A stretch of DNA of 51,480 bases from contig JANXEP010000023.1 of assembly GCA_025057795.1 (NCBI GenBank), positions 1-51,480 on the forward strand, given 5' to 3'. This document shows, in pieces, positions 1 through 6,004 of this stretch; position 1 is the first letter of the stretch; each line of letters starts with the position of its first letter. Both the position numbers and the translations under genes were made by a program. Below the pieces are notes generated by a model. The model saw only the letters and a list, made by a program, of their open reading frames with translations. It made no database searches and was not told the DNA's origin. The DNA comes from Candidatus Bathyarchaeota archaeon (GTDB taxonomy: Archaea; Thermoproteota; Bathyarchaeia; Bathyarchaeales; UBA233).

Positions 1-123
1 CACCTCCTCCTTAGAGTTCACAACCACAGCTCCAGACAAAAACCCATTATCCTTAAGAGTCGCCTTGTCAACCTCAACAACCATGGAACCGCTTATTGGC
101 TTTAAACGCCTTAGAAAACTCAT
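1..123 (-). CDS. N-terminus of an arrestin/Spo0M-like protein (5' part only)
   Basis: An open frame on the minus strand runs off the left edge of the window. It starts at ATG 123, with a GAGGGGA SD about 8 nt upstream. The 41 visible residues read MSFLRRLKPISGSM, then a strand-turn-strand stretch ending in SGAVVVNSKEEV. A basic start followed by a beta strand, a Gly turn and a VVVNSKEE strand resembles the first sheet of arrestin-fold Spo0M-like proteins. That is a weak, pattern-level match. Two box A sequences lie upstream, which supports a real gene start. The function is unknown. Confidence 0.5.
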   Translation of the reverse strand, partial: MSFLRRLKPISGSMVVEVDKATLKDNGFLSGAVVVNSKEEV

Positions 124-145
124 TCCAAGTTCCCCTCAGAATACT

Positions 146-187
146 CTTATAAATTGCAGCGAATATCAGTCTTTCGATTTTATAAAG
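146..187 (-). promoter_or_regulatory. tandem box A promoter elements for the leftward gene at 123
   Basis: Read on the minus strand, two TATA-like boxes occur: AATTTATAAG (155 to 146) and CTTTATAAAAT (187 to 177). The first lies about 25-30 nt from the ATG at 123 and would give a nearly leaderless transcript. The second would give a leader of about 30 nt. Both fit archaeal promoter spacing; neither start site is proven. Confidence 0.4.
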
Positions 188-256
188 CATTATCCTCCAC
201 ACGCTTTCGGGGTAAGAAACTGAAAACTAAGGAAACCATTATTCACGCGGCCTTGG

Positions 257-406
257 ATAACATTTCGCACTTTACCTCATTGGAAAGCCACCATGGAATA
301 TCATAGGACCAAAGACATTCTCCATGTCATGAAAGTCCTAGGCCACAAAAGAATCCAAAACACCCTAATCTACACACAGCTCATCCCATCCAGCGAAGAT
401 GAATAA
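257..406 (+). pseudogene. C-terminal remnant of a tyrosine recombinase (mosaic copy)
   Basis: The frame encodes the recombinase C-terminal core: the HxxR box decayed to RTLPH, then HWKATMEYHRTKD, LGHKRIQNT and the catalytic-tyrosine segment LIYTQ. It stops at TAA 404-406, right after SSEDE. Bases 278-382 are identical over 105 nt to 7010-7114 of the intact integrase. The last 20 or so bases instead match the other truncated copy (825-1409), which has LIPSSEDE where the intact gene has LVNFQGEDE. No start and no N-terminal domain precede it. It is a recombination product of related elements and should not be functional. Confidence 0.8.
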
Positions 407-581
407 GCCTAACAACAGTGCAGAAACCTAGAGGGTAGTCAATTTTGGGTCTTCTCGGCGAGCATGAAATTGACTGTTTTACAATGGAAAGTCTAAAGGG
501 GAGGGGGCGGCCAAAATAAGGCTGGCTTATGCGCCATTTCAACAGAAAAATTTTGAGAGGTTGATAGAGCTACCTCAATCC

Positions 582-734
582 TTAGGTGTATGTTTTGCAT
601 TCATTGCATAGAGTTTCTCCATCATCGGCTCTATCAAAGATTTTTCCGCAGCAGTGGCAAATGGCCACGTTAAAACCAAGCCTTGAAAGCTTTAAGGCAA
701 GGGCTACCTTTAAAAGATATATGTTGGCTTCCAA
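582..734 (-). CDS. 50-residue zinc-ribbon mini-protein
   Basis: This short frame starts at TTG 734 behind a strong GGAGGAGGT SD and ends at TAA 582-584. It encodes 50 residues: an amphipathic Leu-rich helix (LLKVALALKLSRLGF), then a treble Cys knuckle and a second knuckle. Cys are at 26, 28, 29, 43 and 46, that is CHCC then CNEC, separated by an acidic loop. This looks like a single zinc-ribbon DNA- or RNA-binding protein. A box A and a perfect 14-bp palindrome lie upstream, so it is probably a separately regulated gene. It sits between recombinase remnants and may be cargo of an older element. I do not recognise the family. Confidence 0.6.
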   Translation of the reverse strand: MEANIYLLKVALALKLSRLGFNVAICHCCGKIFDRADDGETLCNECKTYT

Positions 735-761
735 ACTCTACCTCCTCCTCAAGATAGAATT

Positions 762-789
762 TTGTTCTAGAACAATTTTCTATATAAGG
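762..789 (-). promoter_or_regulatory. box A and palindromic operator of the zinc-ribbon gene
   Basis: On the minus strand CCTTATATA (789 to 781) is a good box A. The perfect palindrome TTGTTCTAGAACAA occupies 762-775, between the box and the predicted transcription start near 760. The layout, box A then palindrome then SD then TTG at 734, is typical of a repressor-controlled archaeal promoter. The regulator is unknown; the small protein itself is one candidate. Confidence 0.5.
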
Positions 790-824
790 ATGACGCAAAA
801 ACTCTCCATAGGTCCATTTTATCA

Positions 825-1409
825 ATGAATGATCAGCTTATCGCTGCTTGCAGCCGGAAAATCAGCGCTTTCTTGCAGCTACTTAAGGAAACGGGAATAA
901 GAAGCGGAGAAGCATGGCAACTTAAATGGACCGACCTAGACCTAGCCAACAACACAGTGCGAGTTACGCCTGAAAAAGGCAGCGAGCCCAGAATATTCAA
1001 AATCTCAACAAAGTTAGCAGCCATGTTAAACAGCCTCCCAAAAACCTCGGAAAGAATCTTTGGCTCAAGCTCCCTTAGGACCATCAGAAGGCTGTTTCAG
1101 AAGCAAAGGCAAAGAATAGCCCAAAAGCTTGAGAATCCAAGACTTCTCAACATAACATTCCACACGCTACGCCATTGGAAAGCCACAATGGAATATCATA
1201 GAACCAAAGATATCCTCCATGTCATGAGAATCCTCGGACACAAGAATATCAAAAACACGCTAATTTATACGCAGCTCATCCCATCCAGCGAGGATGAATA
1301 CATCTGCAAAGTTGCAAAAACCATCGAGGAAGCAAAAAAGCTTATAGAAGCAGGCTTTGACTACGTCTGCGACATTGAGGACGCTAAGCTCTTCAGAAAA
1401 AGAAAATGA
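825..1409 (+). CDS. tyrosine recombinase, truncated to the catalytic domain
   Basis: This 194-residue frame is the catalytic half of an XerC/D-type archaeal integrase. It has the first Arg in TGIRSGEA, HTLRH, LGHKNIKNT and the nucleophile in LIYTQL. It is collinear with residues 221-414 of the intact integrase at 6005-7249. The zinc ribbon and core-binding domain are missing: homology starts abruptly near 831, where unrelated DNA joins. The first 190 bp or so are almost identical to the intact gene, the rest clearly diverged, which suggests gene conversion. A copy of the tRNA-Asn att sequence follows 24 bp after the stop, as it does after the intact gene. It is probably the int remnant of an earlier tandem insertion and unlikely to recombine alone. 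Confidence 0.8.
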   Translation: MNDQLIAACSRKISAFLQLLKETGIRSGEAWQLKWTDLDLANNTVRVTPEKGSEPRIFKISTKLAAMLNSLPKTSERIFGSSSLRTIRRLFQKQRQRIAQKLENPRLLNITFHTLRHWKATMEYHRTKDILHVMRILGHKNIKNTLIYTQLIPSSEDEYICKVAKTIEEAKKLIEAGFDYVCDIEDAKLFRKRK

Positions 1410-1433
1410 GGGGAGTACGCCGGTTTATTCCAT

Positions 1434-1456
1434 AGCGCCGCCGGTCGGACTTGAAC
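1434..1456 (+). repeat. distal att repeat, copy of the tRNA-Asn 3' end
   Basis: The 23 bases are identical to 7272-7294. They cover the acceptor stem and T arm of the tRNA plus three flanking bases. The match breaks at 1457, where the tRNA sequence would continue. It lies 24 bp after the truncated recombinase, mirroring the arrangement at the intact integrase. Confidence 0.85.
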
Positions 1457-1528
1457 TCAAGCAAAGGTGGAGAAATCCCCCGCAAACTCCCCCTTTATTA
1501 TAATGTCCTTGCCTATCCTTTATTCGAG

Positions 1529-1651
1529 TCATGAAGTCGCTTTAAAGACGACGGGTTTTCCATGTTTTAATTTTGGAATTTCATTTAACTTATTGGGAAC
1601 AAACCTCTTTATTTGTTTCTCTTTTTCTCTTAATTCAAATAGCATCTCCAT
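1529..1651 (-). CDS. possible 40-residue basic helical protein
   Basis: A short frame starts at ATG 1651 and ends at TGA 1529-1531. The product is MEMLFELREKEKQIKR followed by a Pro/Lys-rich tail, mostly charged with a predicted amphipathic N-terminal helix. It lies 98 bp downstream of the MazG-like gene on the same strand and could share its transcript. The SD is weak: AGAGGAAA about 20 nt upstream. It may be a chance frame. Confidence 0.25.
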   Translation of the reverse strand: MEMLFELREKEKQIKRFVPNKLNEIPKLKHGKPVVFKATS

Positions 1652-1749
1652 AAATCAGAGATAGTGCTGATTTCCTCTTGGTTCTTAAGGAAAAGTTGAG
1701 CTGAAGCATGTTTCAGCTGTTGTAAACTAAAAGGCATAGTACTTTAACC

Positions 1750-2067
1750 CTATTTATGAGCTTGTGTTCCTTTCCATTCTTCTATTGATTCTCCCCATTT
1801 TTTAGTGATTTGTTCTTTGCTTTGTTTGACATATTTGAAGAGAAGGGCTTTTTCAAGGTCTATTTCAAAGTAGTTGGCGAGAGCTGTGCAGCAGAAGATT
1901 ATATCCGCCAATTCTTCTTCTATGTTTTTGGATTTCTCCTTCTTTAGAGCGTCTGCTAATTCGCCTACTTCTGCTGTTAAGACTACAAAGAGGAAGTATG
2001 CTCCTCGTTTTTTGTCTTCTTCGCCGTACTGTTCTTTCATTATATTTTGGAAGGTTTTAAAGTTCAA
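1750..2067 (-). CDS. MazG-like nucleotide pyrophosphohydrolase
   Basis: A 105-residue single-domain all-alpha NTP pyrophosphatase. The first metal-binding helix reads EVGELADALKK (residues 34-44) and the second EEELADIIFCC (51-61), giving the ExxE/ExxD pattern of the MazG/dUTPase-like family. The frame begins at TTG 2067 behind a GAGGG SD. The family hydrolyses (d)NTPs to monophosphates. In mobile elements it is thought to clean or lower nucleotide pools, or to blunt host stress signals. It is the first gene inside the left att site and is oriented away from the other element genes. The substrate cannot be read from sequence. Confidence 0.85.
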   Translation of the reverse strand: MNFKTFQNIMKEQYGEEDKKRGAYFLFVVLTAEVGELADALKKEKSKNIEEELADIIFCCTALANYFEIDLEKALLFKYVKQSKEQITKKWGESIEEWKGTQAHK

Positions 2068-2139
2068 GTTTATCCCTCATGACAGATTATTCAATTTTAT
2101 TTAGGGTTTTTGACTTATTAATAATGAGGGCTCTGAGAG

Positions 2140-3162
2140 ATGGCTAAACTTGTATTATGCGATTTTAGTTGTCATAATTGCAATGTTGGCGCGAAGGGTG
2201 GCAGGGTACATCAAAGAGTTTTGAAATCCATTTGTTTGATGGGAAGAAAACATGGATTGTACGCCAAAGATGAGTGGACGCCTCCGTCATTTTCTGGTGG
2301 AGTGCAACCTGAAAGGGATGAATATGCTCCTTCTATAGATATGGTTTGGTTTATCGATCTTGTTGAGGTTCTTGGCGAAGATAAGTTCAATATGCTTCAT
2401 TCAGTTGTATCAGCGTGGACTGATGGGAAAATTACGGAGGGCACGCTGCGTTTTATACCGCATGTTGCTTTTGAGGTTGAGGTAAGCGATACAACAAGTA
2501 AAACTGTTTACTCAGACTTTCACAATTTGGTTGCGACAAAAGCGGCTGTTAAAATTGAGGTTATTCGAGAAATTGGTGATATGAATTTGGAGCGGGCTAA
2601 AAGAATTAGGGAGTCAGCGGTTCGGTTTTGTGGGGATGCAGATATGTTTGTTTTAACGCCTCCTATGCTTGAAGACATTTTAAAGATAGAGAAGCGTTTT
2701 CCAGCGTCTTGTTTATTAACTGAACAAAAAACTCATGGCGTCAGACAGGTGCAGAAGAAACTTGTTTCTCTTGGGACGGAATTAAACCTGAGGGGGGAGG
2801 TTGAATTTACTCCGCCTGAATGTAGGGAAGTTTACAGTCCGAGGCTTGATGCGGCATGGCTTGTGAGCGTGCCCAAAGCGGCGGCAGATTTAATGGCAAC
2901 TATTTCCAAAAGGTATTCATTGAAGATCGCAAGGGATCTCTGCCATTTCACACTCTTCGGCTTTGAATATGAAAAGGAAACGGGTCATAAACATATAGCC
3001 GGAGGTGTGGCTAATCTCTCCCGTCATTCATACATAGGCTTCCTCATAACCTCCAGCGAGAAAACTCCTATTGCGAAAAGAATAGTTAACAAGTATTCGC
3101 TAGCTTTTGGTTTTAATAACGTTTTTGTTGTTAGCGAAGATTCTATTTTAGGGGCGGTTTAA
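2140..3162 (+). CDS. protein with two tandem PD-(D/E)XK-like halves
   Basis: A 340-residue protein. Its two halves appear duplicated: EWTPPSFSGG...APSIDMVWFIDL is echoed by EFTPPECREVYSPRLDAAWLVSV, and FEVEVSDTTSKTVYSDFHNL by FEYEKETGHKHIAGGVANL. The first half keeps an Asp in SIDMVW, then FEVEVS and a downstream Lys (NLVATKAAVKIEVI), as expected for a PD-(D/E)XK nuclease core. The second half has lost the Lys and part of the acidic pair and may be structural. The N-terminus holds CDFSCHNC, a possible metal site. The gene starts the plus-strand cluster and is followed after one base by the DUF5591 gene, suggesting a functional pair. Nuclease activity is inference from the motif pattern. Confidence 0.55.
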   Translation: MAKLVLCDFSCHNCNVGAKGGRVHQRVLKSICLMGRKHGLYAKDEWTPPSFSGGVQPERDEYAPSIDMVWFIDLVEVLGEDKFNMLHSVVSAWTDGKITEGTLRFIPHVAFEVEVSDTTSKTVYSDFHNLVATKAAVKIEVIREIGDMNLERAKRIRESAVRFCGDADMFVLTPPMLEDILKIEKRFPASCLLTEQKTHGVRQVQKKLVSLGTELNLRGEVEFTPPECREVYSPRLDAAWLVSVPKAAADLMATISKRYSLKIARDLCHFTLFGFEYEKETGHKHIAGGVANLSRHSYIGFLITSSEKTPIAKRIVNKYSLAFGFNNVFVVSEDSILGAV

Positions 3163-3163
3163 G

Positions 3164-3802
3164 ATGATCACCGTTGAACAGATTAAGCAAATAGTAAGCT
3201 CAAACATCAGGGTCAGAGAGAAGCCTGTTGAAAAGTTGATGGTTAAATCATTGGAAGATGCCGTGAGAATTTGGAACGACCCTGATGTGCTGGGCTTCTT
3301 TGAAAATAAGGCTATGAAGTGGCATCCGAAAAATAAAACTGCGGTTTTTATACCCTGCTCAGCTTGGAAACCCTATTTTTACTCTCAAAGCCATAAAGAC
3401 GGGTATTTAAAGGGCTTGTTGCCATTTCTCGAAAGGATTGATCTGTTTGTTGTGAGCGAGCCCATGGTTATAGTACCATACTGTTATAGCGATGAGTACC
3501 CTGTTAAGAGTTATGACTATGATCCCAACAAATTCTTTAAGGGGAAACTTTCGCATCCGCTGGTAAAACAGGCTTTAAATATTTTCGTTGAAAGATTGAG
3601 CAAATGGCTAATGAGGTATGATGGACAATATTTTAAGAAAATTTTAATATTGCCCAAAAGCTGGCATCTTAACGTTTTCCTTAAAGCACTGAAGCGGGCA
3701 GAGATACAGGCAAGCGAGTACAACATTGTGTTCATGAACGGGCGAGCTTTCCAGTCCGTAAGCAGTATTTATCAGCAAGTTGAAAAATACATGAAGGAAT
3801 AA
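3164..3802 (+). CDS. stand-alone DUF5591 (archaeosine synthase ArcS-like) domain protein
   Basis: A 212-residue protein whose centre reads FIPCSAWKPY followed by SQSHKDGYLKG (about residues 62-85). That is the signature PCSaxKPY...SxSHk of the DUF5591 domain found in archaeal tRNA-guanine transglycosylase-type proteins TgtA2/ArcS. The transglycosylase barrel and PUA domain are absent. In ArcS-type proteins this region belongs to the machinery converting 7-cyano-7-deazaguanine in tRNA to archaeosine. Here it is carried alone on a mobile element, one base downstream of the nuclease-like gene, so it may recognise or alter a modified base rather than serve tRNA synthesis. The family match is by motif; the role is inference. 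Confidence 0.6.
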   Translation: MITVEQIKQIVSSNIRVREKPVEKLMVKSLEDAVRIWNDPDVLGFFENKAMKWHPKNKTAVFIPCSAWKPYFYSQSHKDGYLKGLLPFLERIDLFVVSEPMVIVPYCYSDEYPVKSYDYDPNKFFKGKLSHPLVKQALNIFVERLSKWLMRYDGQYFKKILILPKSWHLNVFLKALKRAEIQASEYNIVFMNGRAFQSVSSIYQQVEKYMKE

Positions 3803-3931
3803 CTTTTCCTTTGCTCATTTTTTGTGTTTTGGGCCATTGTTTTGGCCGTTGTGTTGTGTCTTGTGTGGGCCTTTTGGTGGTCTAATTCAGCTTTTGTTTT
3901 TGTTTGTGTTTTTCTGTTGTGGAGGTGTTTG
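3803..3931. other. G/T-rich gene-free tract with a short inverted repeat
   Basis: The top strand from 3811 to 3920 contains only five adenines in 110 bases and consists mainly of T and G runs (GTTGTGTTGTGTC and similar). GGCC repeats flank ATTGTTTT at 3832-3847. The tract precedes the RHH regulator and the ATPase. It could be a replication origin or single-strand initiation region, or simply an unusual leader. Confidence 0.35.
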
Positions 3932-4132
3932 GTGTTGGATAAGCGGGATGTGCGGTTTTGGAATGTTGCTGTTCCAAAAAGCCTAGATGATGCTTTGGAG
4001 GCTGTTGTTGGGCGGGTTTGGCATAGGACTAAGACGGAGTTTATTCGGGAGGCTGTTCGTCGGGAGCTTGAGCGTTTAGGGTTCAAGCCTTCTGTTGGCG
4101 TTGATGGTGCTGGTGTGGAATCTTCGTTATGA
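3932..4132 (+). CDS. ribbon-helix-helix (CopG-like) regulator
   Basis: A 66-residue protein. The chosen GTG at 3932 lies 6 nt after GGAGG. A longer frame starting at 3824 would add only hydrophobic residues translated from the G/T-rich tract and is unlikely. The strand FWNVAVPKSLDDALEAVV leads into RTKTEFIREAVRRELERLGF, the strand-helix-helix layout of CopG/Arc repressors. Such proteins bind DNA as dimers and usually control plasmid copy number or their own operon. The stop overlaps the ATPase start by 4 bp (TTATGA), implying translational coupling. Confidence 0.75.
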   Translation: MLDKRDVRFWNVAVPKSLDDALEAVVGRVWHRTKTEFIREAVRRELERLGFKPSVGVDGAGVESSL

Positions 4133-5622
4133 GCGATGGCTGGGTTGGGGTTTTGGTTTCGCCGGGTTTGGCTTTTGAGGATGTTGTTTTTGAGCAGGTG
4201 GACTGCGGGTGTTTTGTGGTTTTTGACCGTTTAGCCTGCAGGTTTTTGACTAATGCTGATGGCGCTTGGACAAGCTTTTGTCGCGGCGATATTCGTTTTT
4301 TGCCTTTGAAGAGGGTTCCATGGCTTCAAGTTCATTTGCCGCGGGATTATGGTGATGAAGAGCAGCTTTTCAACGAGGTGCGGGGCTTTTTTATAGAGCA
4401 CTTGGATGTGGCTGACGATTTGCTCTATGATGTTTACGCGTGTTTTGTTTTGGCTAGTTGGCGTCTAGAGGACTTCAATGTTGTGCCATATCTCTTCTTT
4501 CTAGGTCCTTTGGCGAGTGGTAAAACGCGGGCTTTGGAGTGTTTCCATAGGCTTTGCTTTAGGGCGGTTATGGCTTCAAGCATGAGTGCTGCCTCTCTTT
4601 TTAGGGCTTTGGAGGCTTGGCATCCAACCCTTTTACTTGACGAGACAGAAGTTTACAGCCGCAAAGAGATGATTGAGGTTTTAGCTTTACTAAACAGTGG
4701 CTACCGTCGAGGTCAATATGCGATTCGCGTGGAAAAGGTTAAGGGTGGCGCTCCGCAGATAGCCATGTTTGACACTTTCGGGTTTAAAGTGCTTGCTGGA
4801 ACCGAGGAGTTGGCAGCGTCGCTTCAAAGCAGATGCATAGTCACGAAAATGAGCAAGGCCGTCAAGCCTGTAAGGCTTTTCATTGATGAGGAGAAAGCCC
4901 AAACACTGCGGGATAAGCTTCTCATGTACCGCTTCAAAAATTTAGGCAAAAACGGTGGCAAAACCATCTGCAGTTTTGAGGATTTTCCAAACGCCCGTGT
5001 GCTGGAACTCTTCATAAGCCTCCTAACAGTGGCGCCGTCCAACAGTGTTAGGCAGAGACTCATGGATTATATGGCTGAAACAGTGCAGAACAGGCTTAAC
5101 GAAGAGCAAGCCAGCATGGAAGCCAGAGTCTTCGACGCCATCCTGAAATGTGAGGACAAGGTGGAAAATGGAAGACTAAGCACTCAAACTGTGACAGAAG
5201 CCTTCAACGAGAGCCTCCCAGAAAAAGAAAAGGTTTCCAGTCGACTTATAGGACGTGTGATAGCGCGGCTAGGCTTTGAAAAATGCAAAATAAGCCGTGG
5301 CGGACTGGCAGGCTTCTACTGGAACACAAAACTTGTGGAAAGGCTGAAAACACGTTACGGTTTAGATTCAACTCCAGAAACTCCACTTTCTCCACCAACG
5401 CAAACACAAGCCATGCCAACTAATGGAGAAAACGGAGAAAACAGAGTATGCCTAAAAAACTTGAAAGCCATATACTGGAGTGACAGCTTCTATGAGTGGC
5501 ATCAATGCGTCTTCTGCGGACAAACAAAGCTGACAAGCTGGCAGGCTGAAGACTTCAAGGGCGAAAAGCACTGGATATGCGAAAACTGCAAACAAGACTG
5601 GGAAAAACTCATGGAAAACTAG
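4129..5622 (+). CDS. P-loop replication-type ATPase/helicase with C-terminal zinc knuckle
   Basis: A 497-residue protein. Walker A is GPLASGKT (126-133) and Walker B is LLLDETE with Asp171-Glu172. Further on, KVLAGTEELAASLQSRC is the kind of sensor/arginine-finger segment seen in plasmid primase-helicases (DUF3631/P4-like). Residues from about 330 resemble a winged helix, followed by a Pro/Thr linker and a zinc knuckle with Cys460, 463, 484 and 487. The likely role is initiation or unwinding for element replication. Base use is odd: the first 600-700 bases are rich in G and T, while from about 4900 on the top strand is rich in A and C. That is compatible with a chimeric gene. Confidence 0.7.
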   Translation: MSDGWVGVLVSPGLAFEDVVFEQVDCGCFVVFDRLACRFLTNADGAWTSFCRGDIRFLPLKRVPWLQVHLPRDYGDEEQLFNEVRGFFIEHLDVADDLLYDVYACFVLASWRLEDFNVVPYLFFLGPLASGKTRALECFHRLCFRAVMASSMSAASLFRALEAWHPTLLLDETEVYSRKEMIEVLALLNSGYRRGQYAIRVEKVKGGAPQIAMFDTFGFKVLAGTEELAASLQSRCIVTKMSKAVKPVRLFIDEEKAQTLRDKLLMYRFKNLGKNGGKTICSFEDFPNARVLELFISLLTVAPSNSVRQRLMDYMAETVQNRLNEEQASMEARVFDAILKCEDKVENGRLSTQTVTEAFNESLPEKEKVSSRLIGRVIARLGFEKCKISRGGLAGFYWNTKLVERLKTRYGLDSTPETPLSPPTQTQAMPTNGENGENRVCLKNLKAIYWSDSFYEWHQCVFCGQTKLTSWQAEDFKGEKHWICENCKQDWEKLMEN

Positions 5623-5637
5623 AAGGGGGTAGCGTAT

Positions 5638-5961
5638 TTGCTAAGCCAGAACAGCCACAACCATGACATCGCCCCGAAAGGCAGGGAGGGGGAGGGGGGC
5701 GAAAATGGCTTTCCGGCAGCGTCCATTTTCCATGGCGAAAATCTAGAGGGGCTACCAATTTTGACAGATGTCGATAAGCCTAAAATTGACATTCTCGTTT
5801 TGGGCGGACTGCACATGGACGACTTTGAATGGGCAAGCAGGCAATATGAGGCTATAGGCTATGTGCTAATCGCCTTCATACTAGACCGCGACGCCTACCA
5901 CTGGAAAGCCATCTACGTCAAAGCAGACCAACTCGCGGACGCGGTGCAAAAGACGTGTTAA
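5638..5961 (+). CDS. unrecognised 107-residue element protein
   Basis: It starts at TTG 5638, eight bases after a GGGGGT SD and 15 bp after the ATPase stop, so it is probably in the same transcript. The N-terminal 40 residues are low-complexity and polar (GREGEGGENG). The rest is a compact alpha/beta segment with DILVLGGLHMDDFEW and YHWKAIYVKADQLADA. I find no catalytic signature. It sits between replication and integration genes and could be an accessory factor for either. Confidence 0.6.
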   Translation: MLSQNSHNHDIAPKGREGEGGENGFPAASIFHGENLEGLPILTDVDKPKIDILVLGGLHMDDFEWASRQYEAIGYVLIAFILDRDAYHWKAIYVKADQLADAVQKTC

Positions 5962-5981
5962 GCGACTGTCAGCAACAGCAA

Positions 5982-5996
5982 AAACCTAGAGGGTAG
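5982..5996 (+). repeat. 15-bp repeat upstream of the integrase, also at 424-438
   Basis: AAACCTAGAGGGTAG occurs here, just before the integrase start, and again at 424-438 after the recombinase remnant. A related ATCTAGAGGGGCTACC lies at 5741-5756. In two of the three places a CAATTTTG block follows. These may be recombinase arm sites, regulator sites or remains of duplicated int upstream DNA. Confidence 0.45.
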
Positions 5997-6004
5997 GCCG
6001 CCTA

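Noticed and set aside
586..828. Plus-strand 80-residue frame
   Set aside because: It runs antisense to the SD-led zinc-ribbon gene, has no SD and shows no motif.
1467..1664. Plus-strand 65-residue frame inside the element
   Set aside because: Low-complexity Phe/Leu/Ser content, no SD and no recognisable domain.
3824..3931. Hydrophobic N-terminal extension of the RHH regulator, as if membrane-bound
   Set aside because: It is translated from a G/T-rich tract and has no SD, while a good SD precedes GTG 3932.
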